64,000 bases of DNA from an uncultured Bacteroidota bacterium (GTDB lineage Bacteria > Bacteroidota > Bacteroidia > Flavobacteriales > Flavobacteriaceae), in NCBI GenBank assembly GCA_902590705.1, contig CACIXU010000004.1:60620-124619 (forward strand), read 5' to 3'. The notes under the pieces were generated by a model. That model was not told where the DNA came from, searched no databases, and saw nothing but the letters and a program-made list of their open reading frames with translations. Below are positions 50,505 through 60,452 of this stretch, one piece after another; position 1 is the stretch's first letter, and each line of letters opens with the position of its first letter. Both the position numbers and the translations under genes were made by a program.

Positions 50505-51206
50505 TTAAATACTTATTTCTTCGCCTATTTCGAGTTCGAATTTTTTTCTAAAAATCCAAACAAATAAATATAACAACGGGGTATCTAATGCGGCAACGAT
50601 TATCTTAAAGATAAACCCAGATAATACCAACCCAAAAAATAAATCCCAAGGTAGAATTCCGAAAATAGATAACAACATAATTACTGAAAAAGTATCTAAG
50701 AACTGAGATGCAAAAGTGGAAAAGTTATTTCGCAACCAGAGCAGCCTCCCTTTGGTTAGCTTTTTCCAAAAGTGATATATTCTTATGTCAACAAACTGTG
50801 CAATTAGGTAGGCTATCATTGAGGCTAAAACGGCTAATGGAGAAAGCGAAAAAACTTTTTGGAAAGTCCCATCATCAACGGGAGAATTTTCTATTGCAGG
50901 AACATAATCGGCTAGGAGTAAAATCCCCATCGAAAAAAAAGAAGCAAAAATTCCCGCAGTTACAACTCTGTTCGCGGCTTTTTTTCCATAAATTTCAGAG
51001 ATTAAATCAGTAATCAAAAATGTTAATGGGTAGGGTAAAATTCCAACTGATAGCTCAAACAGTCGAATACCAAATACCTCGCCCTGAAACGGATACCAAA
51101 AAAAGAATTTTTGAAAAATCAAATTAGATACTACTAGTGAGGTAATGAATAATGCAGCAAGATACAAGTAGATTTTTGCTGCCAGTTGCCGCTGTTGTGG
51201 TTTCAT
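50505..51206 (-). CDS. Queuosine-precursor transporter (YhhQ/VUT-1 family)
   Basis: FPLTFLITDLISEIYGKKAANRVV-like PLTFLITDLISEIYGKKAANR, RNNFSTFASQFLDTFSVIML; polytopic. Confidence 0.88.
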   Translation of the reverse strand: MKPQQRQLAAKIYLYLAALFITSLVVSNLIFQKFFFWYPFQGEVFGIRLFELSVGILPYPLTFLITDLISEIYGKKAANRVVTAGIFASFFSMGILLLADYVPAIENSPVDDGTFQKVFSLSPLAVLASMIAYLIAQFVDIRIYHFWKKLTKGRLLWLRNNFSTFASQFLDTFSVIMLLSIFGILPWDLFFGLVLSGFIFKIIVAALDTPLLYLFVWIFRKKFELEIGEEISI

Positions 51207-52982
51207 TTATTCAATATTTATAAGGAAAGGAATTCTTGCTTGAATTCCTTCCAACATACTAAGTTCAAAAAATTCTGAGGGAAATTTTTCAATTGGGTTG
51301 TCAAATATTTTTAATCGGGTAAAAGAAAAAGCATCAAGAATCATCTGCTCAAACTCATCCTCATGCTTGGGGTAATCAACAATATTGAAGTTTTCAATAT
51401 TAGCCATTCCCGCAGCAAAATCTATTGCATCCTCAAGTCCTCCAAGGGCATCAACTAATCCATTTTCTTGCGCATCTTTACCTGACCAAACCCTTCCCTG
51501 TGAAAGGGACTCTACTTTTTCCATTTCTAGAGATCGTCCCTCGGCTACACGCGACTTAAAAGTGCTATAAATTTTTTTAATTGCACTTCTGGTTGAATTT
51601 TTAAATCCTTCGCTTAATGGCTCGAAAAGGCTGTAGCCCATTGAATTCTTATTTGAATTTACTTGTTCCGCGTTTACGCCAATCCTATCTGCAAGCCCTT
51701 TAATATTTGGAAACGCTGCAAAAACACCTATAGATCCGGTTATAGTCAAAGGATCTGCATAAATTTTATCTCCTAAACAAGCAATATAATATCCTCCAGA
51801 AGCAGCGACATTTCCCATTGAGACTACAATAGGCTTTTTCCCCTTTAAGTTTCTCATGGTATTCAAAATTATCTCAGAGGTCATAGCATCCCCTCCAGGA
51901 GAATCAATTCGCAAGACAACTCCTTTAATATTTTTATTTTCCGCAACCTCATCAAGGGCTCGATTCATTGCTATTTTTCCAATTATTTCCTCTGATCCTT
52001 CAGTGTAAAGAATTGGTCCATTAGCATAGATGACTGCTATTCGATCTTTTGTTTCTTTGTCGTATGATTTGATTTGGGTATTCATTTCATAAAATTCAAC
52101 TGAATTTATGGATTGATCCATATTTAGTCCCAATGCAGCTTTGAGTGTCTTTTCAAAATCCTTCTCATAGATTAGCGCGTCAATCATTGCATTGGACATA
52201 GCTTCCTCCGCATCGGTTATGGCAAGATTTTCTATAAGCGTTTCCAAGGTGGTTTTTGAAATAACTCTACTTTCCGCTATCTCGTCACGAATGGTTGTCC
52301 AAAAAGTATCAAGAAGACCTTTGATTTGTACTCTGTTTTCATTGCTCATTTTCTTTTGTAAAAAAGGCTCAACAGCACTTTTGTATTTTCCATGTCGAAC
52401 TACCTCCATTTTTATTCCAAACTGGTTTTGAAAATCTTCATAATAGAGCACCTCTGAGGAAAGTCCTTTAAGCTCTATTGCCCCCATAGGATTCATAAAA
52501 ATACTATCTGCTACAGAACTGAGATAATAGCCTTTTTGCGACATAAAATCAGCATAAGCGTAAATAAATTTACCTGATTTTTTAAAATTTTTAAGACAGT
52601 TTCTAATTTCTCTAACCTGAGCCCATCCCGAGGCGATTAAACCAGAGTTGAGTCTAATCCCTTTAATTTTTGGATCTTTTTTTGCTTTATTGATGCTGCC
52701 AATTATTGCATCCATCCCAACAATTGAGGGACTTTTTTTTGATAAAAATTGAAAAGGATTAAAGGCAGGACTACGATCCCTAACAGACAAATTTAAATTG
52801 AGATTTAAAATAGTGTTTTCACTTACAAAAGCTGAATCAACTTTTTCTATATTAACTGAAGTGGCGATGGCAGCGATACTGATAAAAAAGAAAATAATTA
52901 TCAGACCAAGGGCTACAGAGGTTCCTAATAGAGATGCTAAAAAACTTTTGAAGAAATTCATATTAGTTGATTTTAATAACAA
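51207..52982 (-). CDS. sppA: Signal peptide peptidase SppA, 67K type
   Basis: GVVLRIDSPGGDAMTSEIIL; VSMGNVAASGGYYIACLGDKIYADPLTITGSIGVF; two S49 domains. Confidence 0.93.
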   Translation of the reverse strand: MLLKSTNMNFFKSFLASLLGTSVALGLIIIFFFISIAAIATSVNIEKVDSAFVSENTILNLNLNLSVRDRSPAFNPFQFLSKKSPSIVGMDAIIGSINKAKKDPKIKGIRLNSGLIASGWAQVREIRNCLKNFKKSGKFIYAYADFMSQKGYYLSSVADSIFMNPMGAIELKGLSSEVLYYEDFQNQFGIKMEVVRHGKYKSAVEPFLQKKMSNENRVQIKGLLDTFWTTIRDEIAESRVISKTTLETLIENLAITDAEEAMSNAMIDALIYEKDFEKTLKAALGLNMDQSINSVEFYEMNTQIKSYDKETKDRIAVIYANGPILYTEGSEEIIGKIAMNRALDEVAENKNIKGVVLRIDSPGGDAMTSEIILNTMRNLKGKKPIVVSMGNVAASGGYYIACLGDKIYADPLTITGSIGVFAAFPNIKGLADRIGVNAEQVNSNKNSMGYSLFEPLSEGFKNSTRSAIKKIYSTFKSRVAEGRSLEMEKVESLSQGRVWSGKDAQENGLVDALGGLEDAIDFAAGMANIENFNIVDYPKHEDEFEQMILDAFSFTRLKIFDNPIEKFPSEFFELSMLEGIQARIPFLINIE

Positions 52983-53024
52983 AGATAGGGTTTGTGAAAT
53001 TGTTTTACGAAATTTAATATTAAG

Positions 53025-54170
53025 ATGAGTAAAGCATTTATTTCACTTGGTGCAAATGAAGGGAAACGCCTTGAAAACATTCAGGAGGCTGTCACTCGAA
53101 TTCAAAATAAGATTGGTAATGTGATCGCACTTTCCTCTATATACCAAACTCCATCTATGGGTTTTGACGGTCCAGATTTCCTTAATGCATGTATTGAGAT
53201 CGACACTGGCTTAAGTCCTCTAGATTTATTGGATAAGCTATTGGATATTGAGCGAGCTATGGGAAGAGAACCTTCAACCCAAAGAGGCTATCAGTCAAGA
53301 CCTATTGATCTAGATCTTTTATTTTATGAGGAACAAATCATTAGTACGCTAGACTTAATTTTACCTCATCCTAGAATTGCGCAGCGTAATTTTGTTCTCC
53401 ACCCGCTAAATGAAATCAACCCCAAACTTGTTCATCCTATATTAAGAAAAAATATTATTGACTTACTCTCTATTTCTCCAGATAAGACCAAGCCAAAAAA
53501 AATTCCATTATCCGATTGGTCTCCAGCATTCTCTATAAAAAGGGAAATTTTGATTTTTGAAGGGAATATAGGAGTGGGAAAAACCTCACTTGCACAAAAA
53601 ATTGCTAAACAATATAGACTTCCCTTTTTGCAGGAGAATTTTAAAAAAAACCCTTTTTTGAAAAAATTTTACGAAGATCCAGTAACTTATGCTCTAGAAG
53701 TGGAGAATCATTTTATGGAGGACCGATTTCAGCAATTTCTGGCATTTGTTAATGATATTAAAGGTACTTCTGGTGGGGTAGCTGACCATTCACTTTTTCG
53801 ATCACTAGTCTTTGCCAAAATTAATCTATCTCCATCTGATTTTGATGCATTTAAAAAACATTATTTAGAAAGGTCCAAAACTTTTTCTTTTCCTGTAAAA
53901 GTAATTTTCCTAAAACATACTTTTGACCGATTAAAGAAGAATATCATTAGAAGGGGAAGGGCTTTTGAGCAAAAAATCTCTATTGAATACCTAAAGAAAA
54001 TAGAGCGGGGGTATCAATCATTTTTTATTCATGAAAGTAAATTTGATTTTTGTACTATTGATCTTACAGATTTGGATTATGTTAAAGAAGAAGATGCCTA
54101 TCAAATAATTCTATTAAGGATTAAAGCTTTTTTAGCTTTTGGTAAAAATCCCATAAAACCACTCCACTAG
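53025..54170 (+). CDS. folK: HPPK (FolK)-deoxynucleoside kinase fusion
   Basis: FISLGANEGKRLENI...RPIDLDLLFYEEQII...LPHPRIAQRNFVLHPL (HPPK); LIFEGNIGVGKTSLAQKIAKQYR, RRGRAFEQKISIEYLKKIERGY (dNK). Confidence 0.93.
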   Translation: MSKAFISLGANEGKRLENIQEAVTRIQNKIGNVIALSSIYQTPSMGFDGPDFLNACIEIDTGLSPLDLLDKLLDIERAMGREPSTQRGYQSRPIDLDLLFYEEQIISTLDLILPHPRIAQRNFVLHPLNEINPKLVHPILRKNIIDLLSISPDKTKPKKIPLSDWSPAFSIKREILIFEGNIGVGKTSLAQKIAKQYRLPFLQENFKKNPFLKKFYEDPVTYALEVENHFMEDRFQQFLAFVNDIKGTSGGVADHSLFRSLVFAKINLSPSDFDAFKKHYLERSKTFSFPVKVIFLKHTFDRLKKNIIRRGRAFEQKISIEYLKKIERGYQSFFIHESKFDFCTIDLTDLDYVKEEDAYQIILLRIKAFLAFGKNPIKPLH

Positions 54171-54654
54171 CAACAGCAATATTTAATGAGTGTTTAGTTC
54201 CCTCTTGTGGTATTTCGATCACACTATCGCATTGGCTTATTGCATCTTGGGAAACACCCTTTACTTCATTACCCAATACAAAAGCGTATTTATGATCTTC
54301 ATTAACCTCAAAATTCTCTAAAGAAATTGCTCCATCAGCTTGTTCAATAGCGAAAACTTTTGTTCCTTTTTCTTGAAGCTTTTTGATTAAAGAGATAATT
54401 TCTTTTTGGTATTCCCAGTCTACTGATTCCGTTGCCCCCAATGCAGTTTTATGGATGTCTTTATGGGGCGGTATTGCAGTGATTCCACACAGATAGATTT
54501 TTTCGATCAAAAAAGCGTCAGCAGTTCTGAAAACAGATCCGACATTGTTTAAACTACGAATGTTATCGAGAATTATGATTAAAGGGGTCTTGACTGCTTT
54601 TTTAAATTCTTCAATCGACTTTCGGTCCAGTTCGCTGTTTTTGAGTTTACGCAT
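54121..54654 (-). CDS. TrmH/SpoU-family RNA 2'-O-methyltransferase
   Basis: LDNIRSLNNVGSVFRTADAF, LVLGNEVKGVS-like FVLGNEVKGVSQDAI, IEIPQEGTKHSLNIAVASGVVLWDF. Confidence 0.9.
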   Translation of the reverse strand: MRKLKNSELDRKSIEEFKKAVKTPLIIILDNIRSLNNVGSVFRTADAFLIEKIYLCGITAIPPHKDIHKTALGATESVDWEYQKEIISLIKKLQEKGTKVFAIEQADGAISLENFEVNEDHKYAFVLGNEVKGVSQDAISQCDSVIEIPQEGTKHSLNIAVASGVVLWDFYQKLKKL

Positions 54655-54764
54655 GGGCTAAAAATACTAAATATTGCAGGGGTCACCTTGAGTGTTAACA
54701 AATTTTTCAAACCCAATTCCTACAAGAATTTATTAATAATTACATTCGTATAAATCGTTCTCAA

Positions 54765-57359
54765 GTGGCCAAATCTAAGAAGGAAACCCCTTTAATGAAA
54801 CAATATAACCAGATCAAGGTAAAATATCCTGATGCGTTATTATTGTTTCGTGTAGGAGATTTTTATGAAACTTTTGGAGCTGACGCCATTCGTGCATCAA
54901 AAATATTGGGGATAATTCTTACTAAAAGGGGAGCGGGGAGTAATAGTGAAACAGAATTGGCTGGATTTCCGTATCACTCCCTAAACACTTATTTGCCAAA
55001 ACTTGTAAGGGCTGGTTGCAGGGTAGCCATATGCGAACAGTTAGAAGATCCAAAAATGACAAAAAAAATTGTAAAAAGAGGTGTTACAGAATTGGTTACC
55101 CCAGGTGTTTCTTTAAATGAAGATGTTTTAGAACACAAGAAAAATAATTTTTTGGCAGCAGTTGTTTTTGGAAAACAAAAAACAGGAATTTCTTTTTTAG
55201 ACATTTCTACTGGAGACTATTGGGTATCTGAGGGGAGTTTGATTCAAATGGAACAATTGTTACAAAACTTTTCTCCAACAGAGGTTTTGGTTGCCAAACC
55301 TTTTAAAAAGAATTTTACAAAATTAATGGGAAATCAATTTAATGTATTCTACTTGGAGGATTGGGTTTTTGAAAGTAGCTATGCAGAACAAAAATTGAAC
55401 GACCATTTTAAAGTACTTGGACTTAAAGGTTTTGGAATTCAAGAAATGAAAGTTGGAGTTGTTGCGGCGGGTGCTATTTTGCATTATCTATCAGAGGCTC
55501 ACCACAAGAAAATACCCCATATTACTAGTATTCGCCGAATTTTTGAGGAGCAATACGTATGGATGGATAGATTTACAATACGAAACCTTGAACTCTTTCA
55601 ATCCACCAACCCAAATGGTGTGGCATTGATTGATATTTTGGATCAAACTCTAACACCTATGGGAGGGCGAATGTTAAAACATTGGCTAGCATTTCCCGAA
55701 AGGAATTTATCAAAAATTGAAGCCCGACTAAATGTTGTAGAGGCTTTGATAAAAGATGATTCAATACACGATAAAATCACTAATCACTTGAGGGAAATTA
55801 CGGATATAGAGAGGATTGTCGCAAAGATTGCCACCCAAAAAATCAGTCCAAGGGCACTTGTGCAATTGGGTAAATCTTTGGGTCAAGTTACTGAGATTAA
55901 GGCTGATCTTCTTAGCCATTCATCAAAAAAACTAAAGACTTTAGGTGCAGGTTTTTTAGATGCTGGGGAGGTCATTAAATTAATTAAATCTACCCTAAAA
56001 CCTGAGGCCCCAGTTTTGTTGGTTAAAGGTGAGGTCATTGCAGATGGAGTCAATATTGAGTTAGATGAGTTGAGGCACCTTTTGCATTCTGGGAAAGAAC
56101 ATTTAGATAGTATGCTGGAGCGGGAAAGTGAGCGAACCCAGATCCCCTCGCTAAAAATAGCGTTTAACAATGTATTTGGCTACTATATTGAGGTACGCAA
56201 TACTCATAAAGATAAGGTACCAGTGGATTGGATTAGAAAGCAAACCTTAGTTAGTGCTGAACGATATATCACCGAGGAGTTGAAAGAATTCGAAACCAAG
56301 ATTCTTGGAGCGGAAGAAAAGATTAAGTCAATAGAAAGTAAGCTTTATTTTGAACTACTCACAGAACTACAAAAATATTTGGAGCTGCTTAAGACCAATG
56401 CTCAGGAGGTTGCAAAATTGGATGTGATGGGGTGTTTTGCTTATTTGGCATTGAAGCACAACTATTCACGCCCCCATTTTTTTGACAAAACTATTTTAGA
56501 GATCAAAGAAGGCCGCCACCCCGTGATTGAGCACCAATTACCGCCTGGGACTCCTTTTATCGCAAATGATTTAATTTTAGATCCTTCTAGTCAACAAATT
56601 ATTATGATTACGGGGCCTAATATGTCTGGTAAGTCAGCGATACTTCGCCAGACCGCTCTTATAGTTTTAATGGCTCAAATGGGAAGTTTTGTGCCAGCTA
56701 TAGCAATGAAAACGGGGATCATTGACAAAATTTTTACAAGAGTAGGGGCTAGTGATAATATCTCTATGGGAGAATCTACCTTTATGGTCGAGATGAATGA
56801 AACCGCTTCAATTCTAAACAATATTACAGAAAACAGTCTTGTATTACTGGACGAAATTGGTCGGGGAACCAGTACCTATGATGGTATTTCTATTGCCTGG
56901 GCAATTGCTGAATATCTCCACGAACATCCTGCAAAATCGAAAGTGCTATTTGCTACCCATTATCACGAATTAAACGAAATGACCCATGATTTTACTCGTA
57001 TAAAAAACTATAATGTTTCGGTCAAGGAGTTAGAGCATAAAGTACTTTTTTTAAGAAAATTGATTCCTGGCGGAAGTGCTCATAGCTTCGGTATTCATGT
57101 AGCAAAAATGGCAGGTATGCCTGAGTTTGTTGTTCGTAGAGCCCACCAAAAATTAAAAGGCTTGGAAAAGTCCAATACTCTTGAAACTAATACTGAAAGT
57201 TTAAAGGTGGGTAAGGATGAGATGCAATTAAATATTTTTAATTTGGACGATCCCTTATTAGAATCTTTGCGAGAAGAGATAACAGACCTAGATATTGATA
57301 AACTTACACCAATAGAAGCATTGATGAAGCTCAATCAGATCAAAAGACAATTAAAATAA
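54765..57359 (+). CDS. mutS: DNA mismatch repair protein MutS
   Basis: LLFRVGDFYETFG, MITGPNMSGKSAILRQTALI, VLLDEIGRGTSTYDGISIAWA, FATHYHEL. Confidence 0.97.
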   Translation: MAKSKKETPLMKQYNQIKVKYPDALLLFRVGDFYETFGADAIRASKILGIILTKRGAGSNSETELAGFPYHSLNTYLPKLVRAGCRVAICEQLEDPKMTKKIVKRGVTELVTPGVSLNEDVLEHKKNNFLAAVVFGKQKTGISFLDISTGDYWVSEGSLIQMEQLLQNFSPTEVLVAKPFKKNFTKLMGNQFNVFYLEDWVFESSYAEQKLNDHFKVLGLKGFGIQEMKVGVVAAGAILHYLSEAHHKKIPHITSIRRIFEEQYVWMDRFTIRNLELFQSTNPNGVALIDILDQTLTPMGGRMLKHWLAFPERNLSKIEARLNVVEALIKDDSIHDKITNHLREITDIERIVAKIATQKISPRALVQLGKSLGQVTEIKADLLSHSSKKLKTLGAGFLDAGEVIKLIKSTLKPEAPVLLVKGEVIADGVNIELDELRHLLHSGKEHLDSMLERESERTQIPSLKIAFNNVFGYYIEVRNTHKDKVPVDWIRKQTLVSAERYITEELKEFETKILGAEEKIKSIESKLYFELLTELQKYLELLKTNAQEVAKLDVMGCFAYLALKHNYSRPHFFDKTILEIKEGRHPVIEHQLPPGTPFIANDLILDPSSQQIIMITGPNMSGKSAILRQTALIVLMAQMGSFVPAIAMKTGIIDKIFTRVGASDNISMGESTFMVEMNETASILNNITENSLVLLDEIGRGTSTYDGISIAWAIAEYLHEHPAKSKVLFATHYHELNEMTHDFTRIKNYNVSVKELEHKVLFLRKLIPGGSAHSFGIHVAKMAGMPEFVVRRAHQKLKGLEKSNTLETNTESLKVGKDEMQLNIFNLDDPLLESLREEITDLDIDKLTPIEALMKLNQIKRQLK

Positions 57360-57458
57360 TACCTGATTTATTAGTTTTTTTCATTAATTCCTTAACAATA
57401 AAAGTTTAATAGAATTTAGATTAAAAATGTGATATTTTACTATTTTTACAACCCACAT

Positions 57459-57530
57459 GCGAAAGTAGCTCAGGGGTAGAGCATCACCTTGCCAAGGTGA
57501 GGGTCGCGGGTTCAAATCCCGTCTTTCGCT
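57459..57530 (+). tRNA. tRNA-Gly(GCC)
   Basis: Acceptor GCGAAAG/CTTTCGC, anticodon arm TCACC-TTGCCAA-GGTGA, T-loop GGGTTCAAATCCC. Confidence 0.95.
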
Positions 57531-57547
57531 CAGCTTTTTTAAGTCCT

Positions 57548-57632
57548 GCTCGAGTGGTGGAATTGGTAGACACGTTGGACTTAAAATCCAATGACCATTG
57601 CGGTCGTGCGGGTTCAAGTCCCGCCTCGAGTA
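57548..57632 (+). tRNA. tRNA-Leu(TAA)
   Basis: Acceptor GCTCGAG/CTCGAGT, anticodon arm TTGGA-CTTAAAA-TCCAA, long variable arm, T-arm GCGGGTTCAAGTCCCGC. Confidence 0.95.
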
Positions 57633-57635
57633 CTT

Positions 57636-57676
57636 AACGGGAGACAGTCTTAAGATTGTTTTCCGTTTTTGTTTTA
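57636..57676 (+). terminator. Rho-independent terminator after tRNA-Leu
   Basis: aacgggagacagtc-ttaa-gattgttttccgtt hairpin followed by ttttgtttt. Confidence 0.8.
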
Positions 57677-57696
57677 ATACTCTTGACTATAAAAAT

Positions 57697-58275
57697 CTAA
57701 TTCAACCAGGATACTTTTTTTTCTATTGGACCAGGATTTCTCGAGATGGTTTCTTCGTCATATTTTCCCATGTAGAAAATACCAAGGCACTTTTCTCCTT
57801 TACCAAGTGGGGTAAATTTACCAATAGAGCTAATAAGTTTTGGGGAACTCCAGTAAGACCCAATATTAAGACTTGTTGCCATAAGCCACATATTTTGAAC
57901 TGACATGGAAACAGAAGCTATTTCCTCCCATTCTGGAATGGACTTAATTGGGTCACGTTGCATACATATTAATATTATTATTGAAGAGCTTTTTGCCTTT
58001 TCAATCAAATTATTATATTTAAATTTTGAAAAATTATTATTTTCATCTTTGTATTTCTCTGCTAAAAACTTTCCAAGATCATTCTTAGTTTTATTTTTTA
58101 AAACCTTAAACCTCCAAGGTTCTGTTTTTTTGTGAGTTGGAGCCCAATTAGCTGCTTCTAGAATTAAATTGATTTCTTCATTGGTAATAGTTAGATTATT
58201 GAATAGATGCGGCATAATAGAACGACGTGATTTAATTATTTCGAGTAAATCCATTTTTTTATTATAATTATACAA
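57697..58275 (-). CDS. Nitroreductase-family protein
   Basis: IIKSRRSIMPHLFNNLTITNEEINLILEAANWAPTHKKTEPWRFKVL; SVSMSVQNMWLMATSLNIGSYWSSP. Confidence 0.88.
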   Translation of the reverse strand: MYNYNKKMDLLEIIKSRRSIMPHLFNNLTITNEEINLILEAANWAPTHKKTEPWRFKVLKNKTKNDLGKFLAEKYKDENNNFSKFKYNNLIEKAKSSSIIILICMQRDPIKSIPEWEEIASVSMSVQNMWLMATSLNIGSYWSSPKLISSIGKFTPLGKGEKCLGIFYMGKYDEETISRNPGPIEKKVSWLN

Positions 58276-58369
58276 AACAGCTTTGATAAATTATTCTTAA
58301 TTTTTTATTATTTCTAAAATTTATTCCTTTAAGTACGTTAAAGGGTTTTTGTTATAACTCAAAAGTAAC

Positions 58370-60292
58370 TTATAGTAAATTAAAATCATATTTCTTAAAT
58401 AATTCAATTGCTTGATAATCAGCTAATCCTAGTTTTTTATATTCAATAGCACTTCTTCTGTTTCTCTCTTCAGCACGCACCCAAAATTCTCTGTTATCAC
58501 TTCCTTGAAACATTACGAAATCTTTTTGGGATTGATGATATAAAATTGCTTTACGTTTTCGCATTACTTGATCTGGGCTCATAGGTACTGCCATTTCAAT
58601 TTCATCAACCTCGTACTCTTGCCAAGCACCTCTATATAGCCATACCCAACAATTTTTCATGAATTTATTCTTTTTGAGTTGTTCTATGCTTTCAAAAATA
58701 ATATTTAAGCAGATTCTATGAGTACCGTGAGGGTCAGCTAGATCTCCTGCAGCATATATTTGATGTGGCTTAATATTTAAGATAATATCATTAGTAATTA
58801 AAAAATCGTTTTTATCAGGATTATTTTTCTGGATTTTACCTGTCTCATAGAAGGGAAGATTTAAGAAATGTACTTGGCTGTCTGGAATTCCTAAATATCT
58901 CGAAGCTGCAAGGGATTCCCTCTTTCGGATAGCAGTTTTGAGTTCCCTGAGAGAAACAGAGTCAGTATGATTTTTCTTTTTGCTATGTATTTCATTTTTT
59001 AAGCTAATAAAATCCCCTTCAGATTTTAAATCTGACATAACTTCGATGTATTTTAAAGCCTCTTCATCAGATACAGCAAGGTTTCCCGAAGTTTGATAAG
59101 CTAAATGTACATCATGCCCTTGACTTACTAATCTATCTAGCGTACCTCCCATTGAAATTACATCATCGTCTGGATGGGGGCTAAAAATAAGACATCGCTT
59201 CTTTTCGGGGCTTGCCCGCTCGGGCCTATTTTGATCGTTTGAATTTGGTTTTCCACCTGGCCAACCAGTTATTGTATTTTGGACCCTATTAAACATTTTA
59301 ATATTTAAATCATAATAGTTTCCCTCTTCAATCAATAGTTCAGACAAACCATTTAAATTGTAGTCCTCCTCTGTTAATTTGAGTATTGATTTATTTGTTT
59401 TTTTACAAAGCCAATGAACAGCTCTAGATTTAATATTTATTTCTTTCCAATTACAATCACCTGTAATCCACGGAGTTTTAATTCTAGTTAATTTGGATGC
59501 TGCTTCATAATCAACAACCACAGTAGTATTATGATGATTTTGTAAATAGGTAGTCGGTATATTAGAATTAATATCACCTTCAATTGCCTTTTGAATTATA
59601 TCACTTTTATTTGTCCCCCATGCAAGTAATATAATCCGCTTAGCAGACAGGATGGTTTTAATTCCAACCGTAATTGCTTTACGGGGAACGTTATCGAGTC
59701 CATTAAATGCTTGAGTTGCATCAAATCTTGTAAGGTGATCTAAAGTAACTAATCTAGTTTGAGAATTAATGTTTGAACCAGGTTCATTAAAGCCTATATG
59801 ACCAGTTCTTCCAATTCCCAATATTTGCAAATCAATCCCCCCTGCCTTTAATATTTTTTTTTCATAATTTTTACAATGGTTTATTACCTGATATGATTGT
59901 AATTTACCTTTAGGTATATGAATGTTTTTTGGAAGAATATCAATATGATTAAATAGATTATCATGCATGAATTGATGATAACTATTTATGTCTATTTTTT
60001 CTAATCCAAAATACTCGTCAAGATTAAATGTTATTACATTTTTAAAACTTAATTTTTTCTTTTTGTGAGATTCAATAAGTTTTTTATAAACGCTGATCGG
60101 TGAGGAACCAGTTGCCAAACCCAATACGCACATTTCATTCTTTTTTTGTTTGGATCTGATTAACTCACAGATTTCATCAGCCACTGCTATTGATCCTGCT
60201 TCAGGTGATTCAAAAGAAATATTATGTAATTTTTCAAACCGGTTTTCTTCAAATGTGCCAGGGGCAACAAATGAGATTATACTTTTTTTCAT
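58370..60292 (-). CDS. Glucosamine-6-phosphate deaminase (NagB)-like / PIG-L (LmbE) deacetylase-like fusion
   Basis: NagB: LGLATGSSPISVYKKLIE, VITFNLDEYFGLEKID, LGIGRTGHIGFNEPGS; PIG-L: CLIFSPHPDDDVISMGGTLDRLVSQGHDVHLAYQTSG, AAGDLADPHGTHR. Confidence 0.92.
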   Translation of the reverse strand: MKKSIISFVAPGTFEENRFEKLHNISFESPEAGSIAVADEICELIRSKQKKNEMCVLGLATGSSPISVYKKLIESHKKKKLSFKNVITFNLDEYFGLEKIDINSYHQFMHDNLFNHIDILPKNIHIPKGKLQSYQVINHCKNYEKKILKAGGIDLQILGIGRTGHIGFNEPGSNINSQTRLVTLDHLTRFDATQAFNGLDNVPRKAITVGIKTILSAKRIILLAWGTNKSDIIQKAIEGDINSNIPTTYLQNHHNTTVVVDYEAASKLTRIKTPWITGDCNWKEINIKSRAVHWLCKKTNKSILKLTEEDYNLNGLSELLIEEGNYYDLNIKMFNRVQNTITGWPGGKPNSNDQNRPERASPEKKRCLIFSPHPDDDVISMGGTLDRLVSQGHDVHLAYQTSGNLAVSDEEALKYIEVMSDLKSEGDFISLKNEIHSKKKNHTDSVSLRELKTAIRKRESLAASRYLGIPDSQVHFLNLPFYETGKIQKNNPDKNDFLITNDIILNIKPHQIYAAGDLADPHGTHRICLNIIFESIEQLKKNKFMKNCWVWLYRGAWQEYEVDEIEMAVPMSPDQVMRKRKAILYHQSQKDFVMFQGSDNREFWVRAEERNRRSAIEYKKLGLADYQAIELFKKYDFNLL

Positions 60293-60452
60293 TAACCTTT
60301 AAGTTTGTTTGACTTCTTTGCAATAAATTTAATTAAAATGAGTATATCATATTGTTAAAAACTAATAGATTTGAAATTGAGAATATGAATTACTGTAGTT
60401 AATATTTAAATAAATTAATTTTTTTAACATAAGTAAATTTTTAGTAATTATT

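Noticed and set aside
57384-57617. ORF with RRDLNPRPSPWQGDALPLSYFR on the minus strand
   Set aside because: Antisense to tRNA-Gly and tRNA-Leu; a classic spurious ORF made by tRNA sequence.
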